Shown: positions 1 through 10,300, counted from the stretch's first letter. The stretch: 64,000 nt of DNA from Sebastes aleutianus (GCA_916700875.1 CAKAKS010000066.1:20017490-20081489); one strand, 5' to 3'. The notes: generated from the sequence alone by a model not told the origin. A program made the numbers and translations.

Positions 1-84
1 GCAGGAGATGGAGAGAAGTCAGGTCCATTGTGGGTAACAATGACAAACAAGCTGTAATAATAACTGCTCTGAATTTACAACTAC

Positions 85-271
85 CTGATCAGACAGATGA
101 GCGCGGTTCTGGTCCACTATGGTGGCCTTGGAGATCTGCAGACCCTTGCTGTGTAACACAACCCAGTTTGTGTTGTTCTGGACATCAATCTGGATCAGCA
201 CTGAGCCAGTGAAACTGAGACTCGTGAGGTTGGGGTGCAGGAGGAGGTGGTAGTGGAGAGGAATGATGTAC
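85..271 (-). CDS. ERAP-type gene, coding exon 2
   Basis: 187 bp encoding the start of the M1 N-terminal domain, from YIIPLHYHLL through the LHSKGLQISKAT strand to HLSDQ. Positions 1-84 are the beginning of the next intron. Confidence 0.87.
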
Positions 272-545
272 CTGACATAAAGAAACACTTTGCTTTTTTA
301 ATCAATGAATCAAAACATAGAGGTCCGGTAGTTTTCTTGATGATTTCTCGGATGAGACTGTTAAAAAACGAGCGTGAAGGGTACCTTGGCAGGCGAAGGC
401 GGCTCCAAGGGAACGACAGATTACCGGTAACCAAAGGAGAGTGTTCTCCTGCGGGGTGAGGAGGGCTCATCGCCTGCTGGGCGGGCTGACACCCTTCCAG
501 AGACACATGGAATAGAGACAGCACTAACAGCCTCAACAAGACCAT
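85..545 (-). CDS. ER aminopeptidase (ERAP1/ERAP2 type), N-terminal two coding exons, partial
   Basis: M1-family zinc aminopeptidases of the ER lumen trim precursor peptides for MHC class I. Coding exon 1 is 545-385 and coding exon 2 is 271-85, joined by AG|GTACCC donor at 384 and a TGTCAG acceptor at 272; the split codon restores R-Y across the junction. The product opens with a hydrophobic signal peptide (MVLLRLLVLSLFHVSLEG), then the family's N-terminal motif FPWSRLRLPRYIIPLHYHLL, followed by HPNLTSLSF and VVLHSKGLQISKAT, as in the first beta-sandwich domain of ERAPs. Exon 2 ends at CAG|GTAGTT (donor at 84). The catalytic GAMEN and HExxH motifs lie in exons left of the window. The start at 545 is the first in-frame ATG and has a good context (ACAATGG). 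I cannot separate ERAP1 from ERAP2 on this fragment. Confidence 0.88.
385..545 (-). CDS. ERAP-type gene, coding exon 1
   Basis: It encodes the signal peptide, a short variable linker and the FPWSRLRLPR segment. It probably extends 5' as UTR to 740, where a strong acceptor (pyrimidine tract ending TTTCAG on the minus strand at 741-742) is seen. A two-codon minimal upstream ORF (ATG TGG TAA) sits at 628-620. Confidence 0.85.
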
Positions 546-1449
546 TGTAGAGGAAATGTCTTGATTTTTTTTTTTTAAAAAAGCCAACTTTGTGACAGGC
601 TTCCAGCTAGTATTGAAGTTTACCACATCCCAGAGGTGAGGAGCAATGAAGGACCACCTGATGTGAGTGTTGAATGTCTGCCAGGATGATTTGTTCAGAA
701 TATGGCTGAATCAGAAATGTCCGGACCTTTTCTCTTAAACCTGAAAGAGATTAGAGCAGAAAACACCACATACATCTCTCAGTGAAACTTTTATACCACT
801 GTTGCTCCTGTTTTCTAGTAGAGAGTCCAATCAAAAATTGACTGTGTCTCACCACTAATGTCTTCCTGTCTCCTTCAGCCAGGTTTATGATTATGGTTAT
901 GGTTTAAAAAGTTACTAACTTCAAGGACCCACCTTTACTACCACTGTGAAATTGTTATCTATACTCCATTAATCTGCCACAAACTTACTCATATAGCTTG
1001 CCATGTAGAAAACCTGTCTCTGCCTCCAGTATAGATAAAGGTGTTTATGTCAAGGGGACAGTTTTGGACCCTGCAAGCATTCACACATGAATCCTGTTAA
1101 GTAGTCCGTTAATTCGGACATAGCTGTGTGTACATTTTAGGCTCTAACCACAACACACCTCAGCCTGAAGGAGACTCCAACATGTGACAAACGAGCCACA
1201 TGATTTTCCATGCGGACAAAACAAGTTGAGGACACAGCTATAACTGTGAGGTGACAACAGCTGCAGGAGCAGAACTGCAGTTCAACTCAGGCTGCACACA
1301 GGCAGTAGTTGTGCTGTATCATGCTGATTATGATGAAACAGAAATGTAACTAGTTGTGGAAGATTGTTATGAAGTTACAGTTAGTAAAGTATCTGCTCTA
1401 GAAGGTGTGTTTCAACAGAAATGAATAAACAATTGTCAAAATGCTTTAC

Positions 1450-1495
1450 CTCGATCATTTTAGCTTCATCATCCTTCCTCGTGTTCTTCCTGCTC
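1450..1495 (-). other. Probable ERAP 5'UTR exon (non-coding first exon)
   Basis: On the minus strand a GAG|GTAAAG splice donor occurs at 1450/1449, just downstream of the ISRE. It could splice to the strong acceptor at 741-742. The 5' boundary (transcription start) is only approximate. Confidence 0.45.
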
Positions 1496-1500
1496 TGTTA

Positions 1501-1514
1501 AGTTTCACTTTCTC
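1501..1514. promoter_or_regulatory. Interferon-stimulated response element (ISRE)
   Basis: AGTTTCACTTTCTC matches the ISRE consensus AGTTTCNNTTTCNC/T exactly. It lies directly upstream of the probable first ERAP exon and about 350 bp upstream of the TATA-like box of the divergent pre-TCR-alpha-like gene, so it could serve either. STAT1/STAT2/IRF9 binding is the known role of this motif; use here is inferred. Confidence 0.7.
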
Positions 1515-1588
1515 TTTACAAGCTCCCGCCCACTGCTGCTGAGGCAGAAACACACAAAAAACTACACTGTGTGTGTGCGTGCGTGTGC

Positions 1589-1619
<31 letters not shown>

Positions 1620-1786
1620 CAGGTGTTCCCTATAAGAGTGTTGTCTAATGTTCTGTGTGTTGATATGATCAGTGTCTTACCTCAGATCTAACAGCCGTAG
1701 GCAGGTGTGTCTCCTGTTGTTCATATGACTCTTCACTGACTCTCTCTACTGTCCACATGGCTGTCCTGTCTCCCTCTCTTTCTCTT

Positions 1787-1831
<45 letters not shown>

Positions 1832-1848
1832 TGGGGGTTCATTGTTTG

Positions 1849-1856
1849 TATTTAAA
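1849..1856 (+). promoter_or_regulatory. TATA-like box of the pre-TCR-alpha-like gene
   Basis: TATTTAAA about 215 bp upstream of the ATG at 2067, just after a (TG)n tract. It is the best core-promoter candidate on the plus strand; unproven. Confidence 0.35.
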
Positions 1857-2066
1857 GTCACAACAATGTGGACATGTCAATTCCCCACAATGCAATGCTC
1901 CTGGCTAAGCCAAACCATGGATGTGAGCCAAACTGCATGCCCCCATTTCACACACTCACAAATACACTAAGTGCAAACACACACACACACACGCTCACAC
2001 ACACACAGAGAGAGAAAGAGAGAGAAGACGAGGCAGTGATCACTGAAGCTACTCTAACTAACAGAC

Positions 2067-2121
2067 ATGGCTGAGCCATCCAGGGGTCTATTTTACCTTC
2101 CTATCATCTATTTATGGACAG
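2067..2121 (+). CDS. Pre-TCR-alpha-like gene, exon 1 (leader)
   Basis: ATG in GACATGG context, 18 residues with a hydrophobic core (GLFYLPIIYLW) and an ACAG|GTAAGA donor at 2122. Confidence 0.75.
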
Positions 2122-3357
2122 GTAAGAGCTTTCCATTTCTAATACATGATTATGGTGAATATGTTGAATCAATGGGCAAAAGAAATTCACATCACTGTTT
2201 GGTGAAAATCATAAATATCAATAAAATCGACTTCTTTCTTGGCTGTTGGAAGTCAAGTCAATATTATTTATATAGCCAAAAGTCAAGAATTTGCCTCAAA
2301 GAGCTTTGAAGTCTGTATACCATATAATACCCTCTATTCTTAGGTTTTTATATTATCAATGGGGCAGCCTAGAGGACTATTAACTCCTCCTTTGGATTTA
2401 TTAAAAATTCAGAAGGACTGCAGCACAAAAACAAACAAAAGATTGACATATTTGGAGTTGTATCTGACAATAATGTTAAATGCATGAAGGATTTGATTAA
2501 CAGTTACACACTAATATGTAACATAGTGTTATTTTGATGTTTGAAATTCCTTTCTTATAATCTAACAGAAAACATTTTTTTTTACACAAAATGACTCATA
2601 TCTACAACCACTTTATACATGTTGTGTTTGAACCAGTGTTAATTAACCACAGACCAGGATCTCTCTGCATTCTAACATCCTCTTCATGTTGTCCTCCGTC
2701 ATCTTTTAGGAGGGGTAGAGGGGGACATGCTGGCCTCTCTGGCCCCTCCGGTCCACCTGTCAGGGGAGAGGCTGGGCTGGACCCTGCTGGTCTGTATGGT
2801 GAGTGACTTCAGGAGAGGGCACCTAGAGGTCAGCTGGAGGTCACCGTTAGAAGGACACATGTCCAGCTCGCCATACAGCGTTGCTGCAAACAGGAAGCAT
2901 CGTGGCAACAGCGCTGTTGCGATCATCACGGTGGCGACCGGTGACTGGCCATCGTACAGTTGTGCTGTGAGTCACAGACGACGCCCAAAAGTCAACAGGA
3001 GACACCGCGTCACCTCATCAGGTAGGACTACAGCTCATCATCAATTTGATTTCTGTCACAAATAGAAGTTGCTTTTTATTTTATATTTTTAATAAATTAT
3101 TTATCATTTCAGATCATAAAAACAAGATCTGCTATGAATATGAAGAGACGGAAGGTACATTTTAATTGTTTGCAAACAATTAAAAGCAATCCCTGTGATT
3201 CATACAGATGTTGTTCCTCATGTTTGTCTGTGTGGTTTGATCTCCAGATGCTGCTGTGTGGACAAACACGGTGGTTGTAATGGTTATGAGGCTGCTTCTC
3301 ATGAAGATCATCGTCTTCAACACTTTGATGACCATGTACGCTGTCATTAAGTGGTAA
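2067..3357 (+). CDS. Candidate pre-TCR-alpha-like (PTCRA/TRAC family) single-Ig transmembrane receptor
   Basis: Four coding exons, 2067-2121, 2710-3021, 3113-3154 and 3248-3357, all joined in phase 1, give 172 residues. Residues 1-18 are a leader. Residues 20-122 form one C1-type Ig domain with B-strand C47 (LLVCMVSDF), C-strand W61 and F-strand D97-W98-P99-S100-Y101-S102-C103. A 42-bp exon (123-136) carries C129, a candidate interchain disulfide. The membrane segment contains RLLLMK (151-156), then IIVFNTLMT and a tail of only a few residues. The R-x4-K-x3-F-[N/D] pattern is the TCR-alpha/pre-TCR-alpha signature for pairing with CD3 acidic residues. The leader splices straight to a C domain with no V or J segment, as in pTalpha. 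SLAPP 15 residues before C47 and W-x4-C at C103 match my recollection of mammalian pTalpha in sequence and spacing. Unlike mammalian pTalpha there is no long tail and no N-glycosylation sequon; residues 108-118 are very basic. Alternative: another TCR-alpha-constant-derived receptor. Confidence 0.78.
2256..2345. repeat. Interspersed repeat fragment in intron 1 of the pre-TCR-alpha-like gene
   Basis: The sequence around GTCAAGTCAATATTATTTAT followed by TTGCCTCAAAGAGCTTTGAA resembles a very common teleost dispersed repeat, recognised from memory. No ends are defined. Confidence 0.45.
2710..3021 (+). CDS. Pre-TCR-alpha-like gene, exon 2 (Ig C1-type domain)
   Basis: 312 bp, phase 1-1 as is typical of Ig exons. 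The acceptor is TCTTTTAG at 2709 and the donor is TCAG|GTAGGA at 3022. It contains the two canonical cysteines 56 residues apart, the core tryptophan and the D-x3-Y-x-C motif. Confidence 0.85.
3113..3154 (+). CDS. Pre-TCR-alpha-like gene, exon 3 (connecting peptide with Cys)
   Basis: A 42-bp exon bounded by ATTTCAG and GAAG|GTACAT. It encodes DHKNKICYEYEETE. TRAC and PTCRA have a near-identically sized (about 45 bp) cysteine-bearing exon at this position, as I recall. Confidence 0.75.
3248..3357 (+). CDS. Pre-TCR-alpha-like gene, exon 4 (transmembrane, stop)
   Basis: The acceptor is TCTCCAG. It encodes the membrane segment with Arg151 and Lys156, ending ...VIKW then TAA at 3355-3357. A strong donor (G|GTAAGA type) overlaps the stop at 3354; splicing there to 3461 creates TGA one codon earlier, so either form ends at the membrane. 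TRAC likewise ends translation at the end of its TM exon and has a separate 3'UTR exon. Confidence 0.8.
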
Positions 3358-3460
3358 GAGGATGAGTCTGTGTGCCTTCATGGTGTTTTCTAAAAGTGTG
3401 AAAAAGTGTTTTATCCAACATAATATGTATTTGTTCTTAACAATGCATTTGACATTTCAG

Positions 3461-4075
3461 ATGGTTGGAATCGGAGGGCTTCTGATGCACCGTGTGACCT
3501 TGAAGAGCAAACTAACCCAGAGAGGGGAACTCTTTCTTGTCTGAAGTCTGCACAGCGAGGATTTCTACACTGGAAGAAGTTGAAAACCGCCCTTGAGGTT
3601 GGCTTTTCGATTATGGTTTTATACTGAGTTTTGGATTGGAATCTCATGGATTAAATGGGAGATTATCCACTGTCAGGAACACAGGAGTAGCAGGTCTCAC
3701 ATGCTACCAATCTTTTGTCGCGCTCTTTTCAGCCTTTTCTCTTCGACATCGCAGGTGTTGCCGACTGTGGCAGTTGAAAACAGATCGTGTCTGTGAGGTC
3801 AAACCTGGTATCTGATCGAAACCTAACCTCAGACAGATGGGTTGGTGCACATGCTGTTAAACATGTGTGTGTGTGTGTGTGTGTGTGAGAAGATCTGCGT
3901 GTATACAAACTCAACTTTAATCCTGACTTCCCTGTATTGCTAAAAAAAAAAAAATTGTGGGGAAAACTTAACTCAAGTTACAAATATACATAATTTTACA
4001 TTTTTAGAATCTTGTTTGTTTTATATTACTGTTAAATGTGACATTAATAAACAGGAAGTAAGCTTGGACTGTTTT
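3461..4075 (+). other. 3'UTR exon of the pre-TCR-alpha-like gene
   Basis: It follows a pyrimidine-poor but usable acceptor (GACATTTCAG, 3459-3460) and runs to the poly(A) signal at 4046-4051. It contains a (TG)n tract at 3863-3887. The end is approximate. Confidence 0.5.
4046..4051 (+). terminator. Poly(A) signal AATAAA (plus strand)
   Basis: AATAAA about 690 bp after the pre-TCR-alpha-like stop, followed by T-rich sequence. A second copy lies at 4094-4099. Confidence 0.55.
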
Positions 4076-4078
4076 GAC

Positions 4079-4084
4079 TTTATT
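4079..4084 (-). terminator. Poly(A) signal AATAAA (minus strand, RGMB)
   Basis: TTTATT on the plus strand, AATAAA on the minus. It is the first such signal I see about 1.6 kb after the RGMB stop codon, so it is the likely RGMB 3' end, overlapping the convergent gene's 3' end. Confidence 0.45.
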
Positions 4085-5659
4085 GTTTTTTTAAATAAAA
4101 CACTTGCACACAGTTTTTTTTCCTCCATGTTTTTTTTTTTTGAGCGCCTTGAGTAACACACTGACATAGCAACAGAGCACCACTAAGTGGCAGTACAATC
4201 ACATCTGACATTTTCTTTTTAAATTATTATCCAACAGCAAGAATATGGAGCTTAACTTCCTCTACAGGACACTACGTTCATAAATAAGTTAAGTATTTCA
4301 ACATTGACCAGTCACTCTTCACCAAACTGACACTCACACATGATGGAAGAGATCACATTGCCAAAAACTGAGACTAAGCTGATTTTGGCCAAACAAACGG
4401 GGCATAATTATACAGAACGATACATGTTTAAAAGGCTCATAGTCTTGAGGGTCTATCAAACGGCATACATTTCCCACAACACACTGCTGAAGTACATCTC
4501 AGCAGACAGAGTGGTAGCGTTCTCGGTGATTTGCAGTGTTTTGTCTACCAGTACCTAACATGTATCCCAGTGAGGAGCAGCTCATCACTTCTGGCAGTAG
4601 GAGTAAAACAGTAGCAACTTTAAAAACAGGGGAGAGAGTGTGAGGAGGAGTAGGGTGCTGGTTTGGTGGTGAGTTATGATCTCCTTTGTACATAAAAACA
4701 TACATTATCTGTCTTTGGCTCAAATTAACACAACAAAGAATACGGAGAGCGACTTACATGAGCCGGTATCGTCACAGCCTGTTGGCGAAAAGGTGGGAAC
4801 ACCTCTGACATGATTTTCAGAGGAAATGAAAAATACATCCAAGTATATCACAAACTGGTAAAAAAAAAAAAACACTAACGCACACACACACACACACGCA
4901 TTCACACACTCACACATATTTGAAATCAGGACTGAGGAAAAACAACAAATTCATACAGCAACAAACTGATGGCATTTGCTGTGACAATATTCATAATACA
5001 TTCAAAAGAGAACAACTCACATTGACTTAAAATGAGACGCTGAGTTAAATCAGCTACGGAAAGAATGATGCATTTTAACAGAAAAATGGCAGCTCCTTGT
5101 ATATTCAACAGATTTTTACTTTGAAAGGATCAAAAATCTAAATATAGATGGTCTCCAAAACTTGAGCCATTGGAGATTTTGGTGGAGGACAGTAAGTGAG
5201 AGGAAGAAACACTGATGTGGATTTGTTAAAAAAAACAAAAAACTAAATAAAGTGCTTCTGTTAAAACAAACATCCTCTGTCTGAGGTATCAAAGAAAAAC
5301 CACATCAAATGACACAAAAAAAACAAACTCTACGGCATTACACTGTGCACTGAAGACAAGCTATTTACAGTTTGGAGTGTATATCCACACACTCTATTCA
5401 CCCACACAGGTACGTTTGTGTCACTGTCAAGTGTCTTATCCAAAGATGAAGATAGCCGTCATCACATCTCCTGTGTTATTCCTCAGAGGGCTGATTCTAC
5501 CAGTTAGTGTTGCCAGTATGTCCTGTGCCAAAAACCGAAGTTCCCAGTAACTGTCCAGCCTGCTGTTTCCTCTCCACATGAGAGAGGAATCAGTGCTCCG
5601 TATCAGTGCTCAGCAAAAAAACTCTCTCTAGTGCACACACATACACGAGCCTCCCGCTC
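4085..5659 (-). other. Probable RGMB 3'UTR
   Basis: About 1.6 kb between the RGMB stop (5662-5660) and the minus-strand AATAAA at 4084-4079. No ORF of note; contains a short (CA)n at 4880-4897. The extent is inferred from the poly(A) signal only. Confidence 0.45.
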
Positions 5660-6418
5660 TTACATCAACGCCATGCTCAGAGCACACAGCAGGAGCAGAG
5701 CGAGCCGTCCGATAGGTTGAGAATCAGACTGTAAGGTGGAGGTGGCAGAGCCGCGCGGGTAGATCCTCCATCTATCCCTGTGCGGGTGGAGACTCTCCAT
5801 GTCCTTCTGGGCGCTGTACGCCGCCACCGTGAAGTTAGCATCCCCAGTGGTCAGGAGGTCAAACACACAGGAGTGGAAGTAAATGTCCTGCACCTCCAGC
5901 TGCTCCCTGCAGCGCTCCTTCGCCCCCTCTGTACTGAAAACCTGCGTGGCACCGTAGGGGGACGCTTGTGTCTGTGAGGAGTAGCTGGGCCGACGCAGCT
6001 GCTGGAGCTGCAGGCCGAGCGCAGGAGGGGAGAGGGGCAGGGGAAGATGCCCCGCCTGGTCGATGCGTTCTCCGCTGGGGCAGCCGTTTAGACAGAGCTG
6101 CAGGTCCTGGGTGGCATCGTAGGCCTGAGCCAGCTCCTCTGGGATCCGCACTGCCATGGTCAGGTAGCGGCCCAGTTGGCGAACGATTACAGTCACACCG
6201 ATGTAGCCGGCGTGCAGCTCCACGTGGTGCCCTGGGCTGCGCTCAGAGATCCACAGAGCCCGGACCTTCCCAGTTGCACCTTCTGTTCCAGCGGACATGT
6301 GGATGGGGTCTCCGCTGCTCACGGTTCCATCATCGAAGGCAGCAGGGAGGTCGTCTGTGACGGCCTGGTAGACCCTCTGGTCTGTACAACCCTCATACGG
6401 TTTGAAGATGACGGTGAT
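5660..6418 (-). CDS. rgmb: RGMB coding exon 3 (vWD-like domain, GPI signal)
   Basis: 759 bp including TAA at 5662-5660. Starts ITVIFKPYEGCTDQRVYQAV after a CTCTATAG acceptor. Ends in a leucine-rich hydrophobic tail typical of a GPI attachment signal. Confidence 0.96.
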   Translation of the reverse strand: MTVIFKPYEGCTDQRVYQAVTDDLPAAFDDGTVSSGDPIHMSAGTEGATGKVRALWISERSPGHHVELHAGYIGVTVIVRQLGRYLTMAVRIPEELAQAYDATQDLQLCLNGCPSGERIDQAGHLPLPLSPPALGLQLQQLRRPSYSSQTQASPYGATQVFSTEGAKERCREQLEVQDIYFHSCVFDLLTTGDANFTVAAYSAQKDMESLHPHRDRWRIYPRGSATSTLQSDSQPIGRLALLLLCALSMALM

Positions 6419-7142
6419 CTATAGAGAGGAAGTCAGGGACGTTATTAGAGACAGGTTTAAAGTGGGTTCAATGAATGACGATGATGGATATACATATACC
6501 ACCGCGACCCCGAATGGGATAAGCAGTTACAGATAATGGATGGATGGATGGATGGATGATATACAGTTCACAGTTACAAAGTCAATTCATTAGATATGGA
6601 ACAAACACAACTTTCATCAAGGAGATGAGTAGAGCTGCAACAATTAATCGATTAGTTTTAGAGCTGCAACAATTAGTCGATTAGTTAGTAAATTAAGTGT
6701 CTTATAAAGTAAATTAATTGGAAACTATTTTCTGTTTTGTTATATATGATAGTCAATGAAATATCTTTGTTTGACATTCATAATCATGAGTTCCAGCCCT
6801 AATTAATTGATTTGTATTTAAATTTAAATGAATATCTTTATTGAGTATCTTCTGGTTGGAGAAAATTGAGAACTGTGCTTTCACTATTCGCATTTCAAAC
6901 CATTACAGTCATACATGAATCGAGAAAAAAAGTCACCTGATTAATTGAAAAATAAAATGATCAATAGTTGCAGCCCTAGAGATAAAGGTAAAAGGTCTCT
7001 TTCTCTCTCACACACACACACACTTACACATGTTGACATTCACCCATTACACAGGTTATTGACTCTCATCACACTACATTTGAGAAATGACTAAATTACT
7101 TTTTAACAAGTTGTAATTTGACACAGCTATGCAAACATGCTG

Positions 7143-7181
<39 letters not shown>

Positions 7182-7346
7182 CACACAGGGCTCCAGTGGT
7201 GAGTGGAGGCCGTGGTGGGTGCAGGGCGTGGTGTGAGCATTACGGTTAGCACTAGCATCATAGTTCCGGTGAATGGCTGCTTTGTTCACATGACAGCCGT
7301 GAGAAATGAGGCCTGGCAGGCCATTAAGCCTGGAGGGCTGTTAATG

Positions 7347-7390
<44 letters not shown>

Positions 7391-10300
7391 TGTGAGAGAG
7401 AGGGAGAGTGTGTCCCTAATAATCGTGACTAATAACTTGCCCCACCTCTGACACAAGGTCAAACCTTCAGCCCCGGAGTGTAGCAAGCCTACTATTTGCT
7501 TAATGTGTGTGTTTCTGTCAACGTGTGCATGACTAAGTGTATGGATGGGTGCGTATGTGTTTTAATAATTAAAGCTATCGACTGAGCTAGAGAGGGCAGA
7601 TCATCGGGGGAAACATCAACATGGCTTCTTTAACGCCACAAAGATCACCTTGTGTGGCTCGCCATCCATTTGGTGGTGCGTGTGTGTGTCTTTTTTGTCA
7701 TAAAGGGATAAGGACCCTTAACACACATAGTGCTGTGCTAGAGTGCAAGGAGTGCCACTTATGAGACACACACACACACACAAATCCTTGCAAACACACA
7801 CATGAGTAAACAGTGGGTCCTTTCACACATCTCATTCCATGTTATTAGAGGTCAGGCTACATGCAGCCATTAACCAAGTTAGGTTTCCAACACTGCTCTA
7901 GTCACAAGAGATAGTCACAAGATCGGGCTGTTTGCCTCACACCTGTGAGTCTGAGGGAGACTCGGAGAGCGAGACAGAAAGAGAGAGAAAAGTAGAGCAG
8001 GGAGAGCAAGCGTAGCCTCACATTGATAAGATTTCTTACTCTGAGGCACAGAAACGCTACTTAGAGGTCATTATGGAAAAAACGTTTCTCCCTCTAACAC
8101 ACACAAATAAACTAGATTACACCAGCTGCTCTCACTTAAGAAACTCTTTCAGCCTTAATAACTGCTGATTAGACCACGTTTCTCTCCGCCTCCCCCTTAT
8201 AACAGCTCTCCTCTCACCTTATTGGTTGCTGTGGCGCTGGAGCCCGGCACCACGGGAACATTAGTGACTTGCACCGACAGATAGTCATTATCGATGAGAG
8301 GCCACGCCCCCTCCACTTTGCAAGTCTGGAAGCTGTCCTTAAACGTCCTCAGGTGCGGGTCCCCGAACAGCCCGCAGAACAGGTAGACGGGCCGCGGCGA
8401 GTGGCCGTGGCCGTGGGAGTGCGTGTGAGCGTGCACGTGGGAGTGCGCATGGGCGTGTTGGGTGCGACTGTGGTAGTTGCAAGGCTCGTGTTGGACCTCG
8501 GGGTGCGTGGGGGACGTGGGACCGTCTCTGGAGCAGTTCCTCTGGCTCATGAGGTCGGAGATGCCCAGCACGGCCGAGTGGAAGACCAGGTTCCCCCGGC
8601 AGGACTTGGCCGTCCTCGTGGTGCAGGCCGAGTACGCACGTAGAGCCTTGCAAAACTCGGTGTGGAAGCCATCCACGGCCGGCGTCAGGTGGGAGGTGAG
8701 GGAGACGAAGTCGGTGGTGCACTTCTGGATGCGGCACTGAGGGGTGGCCACCTGGCACTGACCTGGAGAGGGAAGAGAAATATTGTTAGCAAAGTAATGT
8801 CATTACAGGAACAGTAATAGTGATCGGGGACCAGCTAAAACAGCCTTAAAGATGATCACACATCTGATAATGAGGGTATGTATGTACACTATAAGAGCTG
8901 GATTTAACTAGAAACGGAACGACAGAAGACAACTTACTTTGACCATAAACACACAATGCTACCTGTTATAATCCCAGCTAGTAAAATTGGAAAAAGAACC
9001 GTCCGCTGGTTTAAAGTCTTGATGAATCAGTGGTGCCGCTCTGTGAGTGTAATAAACAATAAACCTGAAGTGTAATAAACCAAAGAGCAGCCAGAGAGAA
9101 AAGATAAAGAACGTTTTCCCACAAGGAGTGAGATAATACTGCTTATATAGCCAGGGAGCACACACACATACAGAGTTATCGACAGAGAGAGCAAGACAAT
9201 ACAAGGTGTGCTACCATGACTTTATGAAGCTTATAATTGAGACTGTCAGAAAGGTTGAATTATGTGGTCATTTTCGAGGGTATTGTATTTGTGATCCTGT
9301 GTAGCATAGCAGATGAAATACACAATCAGAAATATATCTTTATAAGATATAAATGCAGGTTTTTGTTGTCACTTTAATGGTTGTTTACAGCTTTGAGCAT
9401 CAGAGCAGGCTGAGGTAAGGAAATGCGTCCACAAGACTGATTATTCTGTCCTCGTATACCCATTAGAAACAAATTTCTTGGTCCGACATTGTCCCTGATG
9501 TTTTATTCGTTGCTATATTTCTAAATGTAACGGGGGTCAAACCAGCCTTTTATATCATAGATCATCAGAGAGAGAGGGAGTCAGAGCGAGAGAGAGAGAT
9601 TAGAGAGCAGTCCTAATGCATCAGTCACAGCGTGCTCCTATTAGATTAGGCCAGAGAGAGGCTCTGCAGTGTATGGGCAGCTGCACACACACACACACAA
9701 ATAGCTATCTTAGAAAGAATGCTGCTTGTGCTTCCGTTAAACGCACGTAGTCAGTAATCTTCAGATGGTGGTGTGGTCTCCTAATGGCCGAGCAAAACCA
9801 GGAAGCGCACGGTTTTCACTGAAATCAACAGATTTCCTTAAAGTCACACCATCACTGACACGCAAACACACACAAGCACACAAACAGCACATTCCAGGTC
9901 TTCTTTGTATATTATTTGATTTTGGGGCATGACGGAGTCGGGCGCCACCATTTGGGGGCAGTAGTGCTCTGAGTTTTAGAAATCAAGGTGCAGGTACGGA
10001 CCCCCACTCGCACCACGCTTCAGAATCTCCCTCCTGCCTGTTAAATACTGACACCAACCCACAGACACACACACACACATGCACAGGCTGCTGTCCATGC
10101 CAACCACCACTGTACAGACGGTCTGAGCACTGAGGACACATTGTGTCTCTGACTGGCGCACCAACAGCCTCCTTCTCTCCCTCCTATCTGCCCTGCAGTA
10201 CCTAAATACCGCTCCCAATCTAATCAGAGCGGGTTTATTCTCCTTCGAATGGGGTATCAGAATCATGAGCTGCTCTAAAAACACACAAAAGCACTCATTC

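Larger units (their letters stand above)
546..2066. other. Divergent intergenic region between ERAP and the pre-TCR-alpha-like gene
   Basis: About 1.5 kb with the ERAP 5'UTR region (546-740), the ISRE, two (TG)n microsatellites (1568-1619 and 1790-1830), a TATA-like TATTTAAA at 1849-1856 facing right, and a CA/GA-rich stretch at 1978-2022 in the presumed 5'UTR. No coding exon seen. Confidence 0.6.
6419..8217 (-). other. RGMB intron 2
   Basis: 1.8 kb holding a LINE-tail/(GGAT)n repeat (6487-6559), an hAT-like MITE (6630-6978) and (CA)n/(TG)n tracts at 7145-7177 and 7345-7387. The remainder (about 7400-8200) shows no recognisable element. Confidence 0.8.

Noticed and set aside
2122..2709. Possible TCR J segment or V gene before the Ig exon
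   Set aside because: No FGxG-type J motif or recombination signal seen; the leader donor and Ig acceptor are in matching phase, supporting direct splicing.
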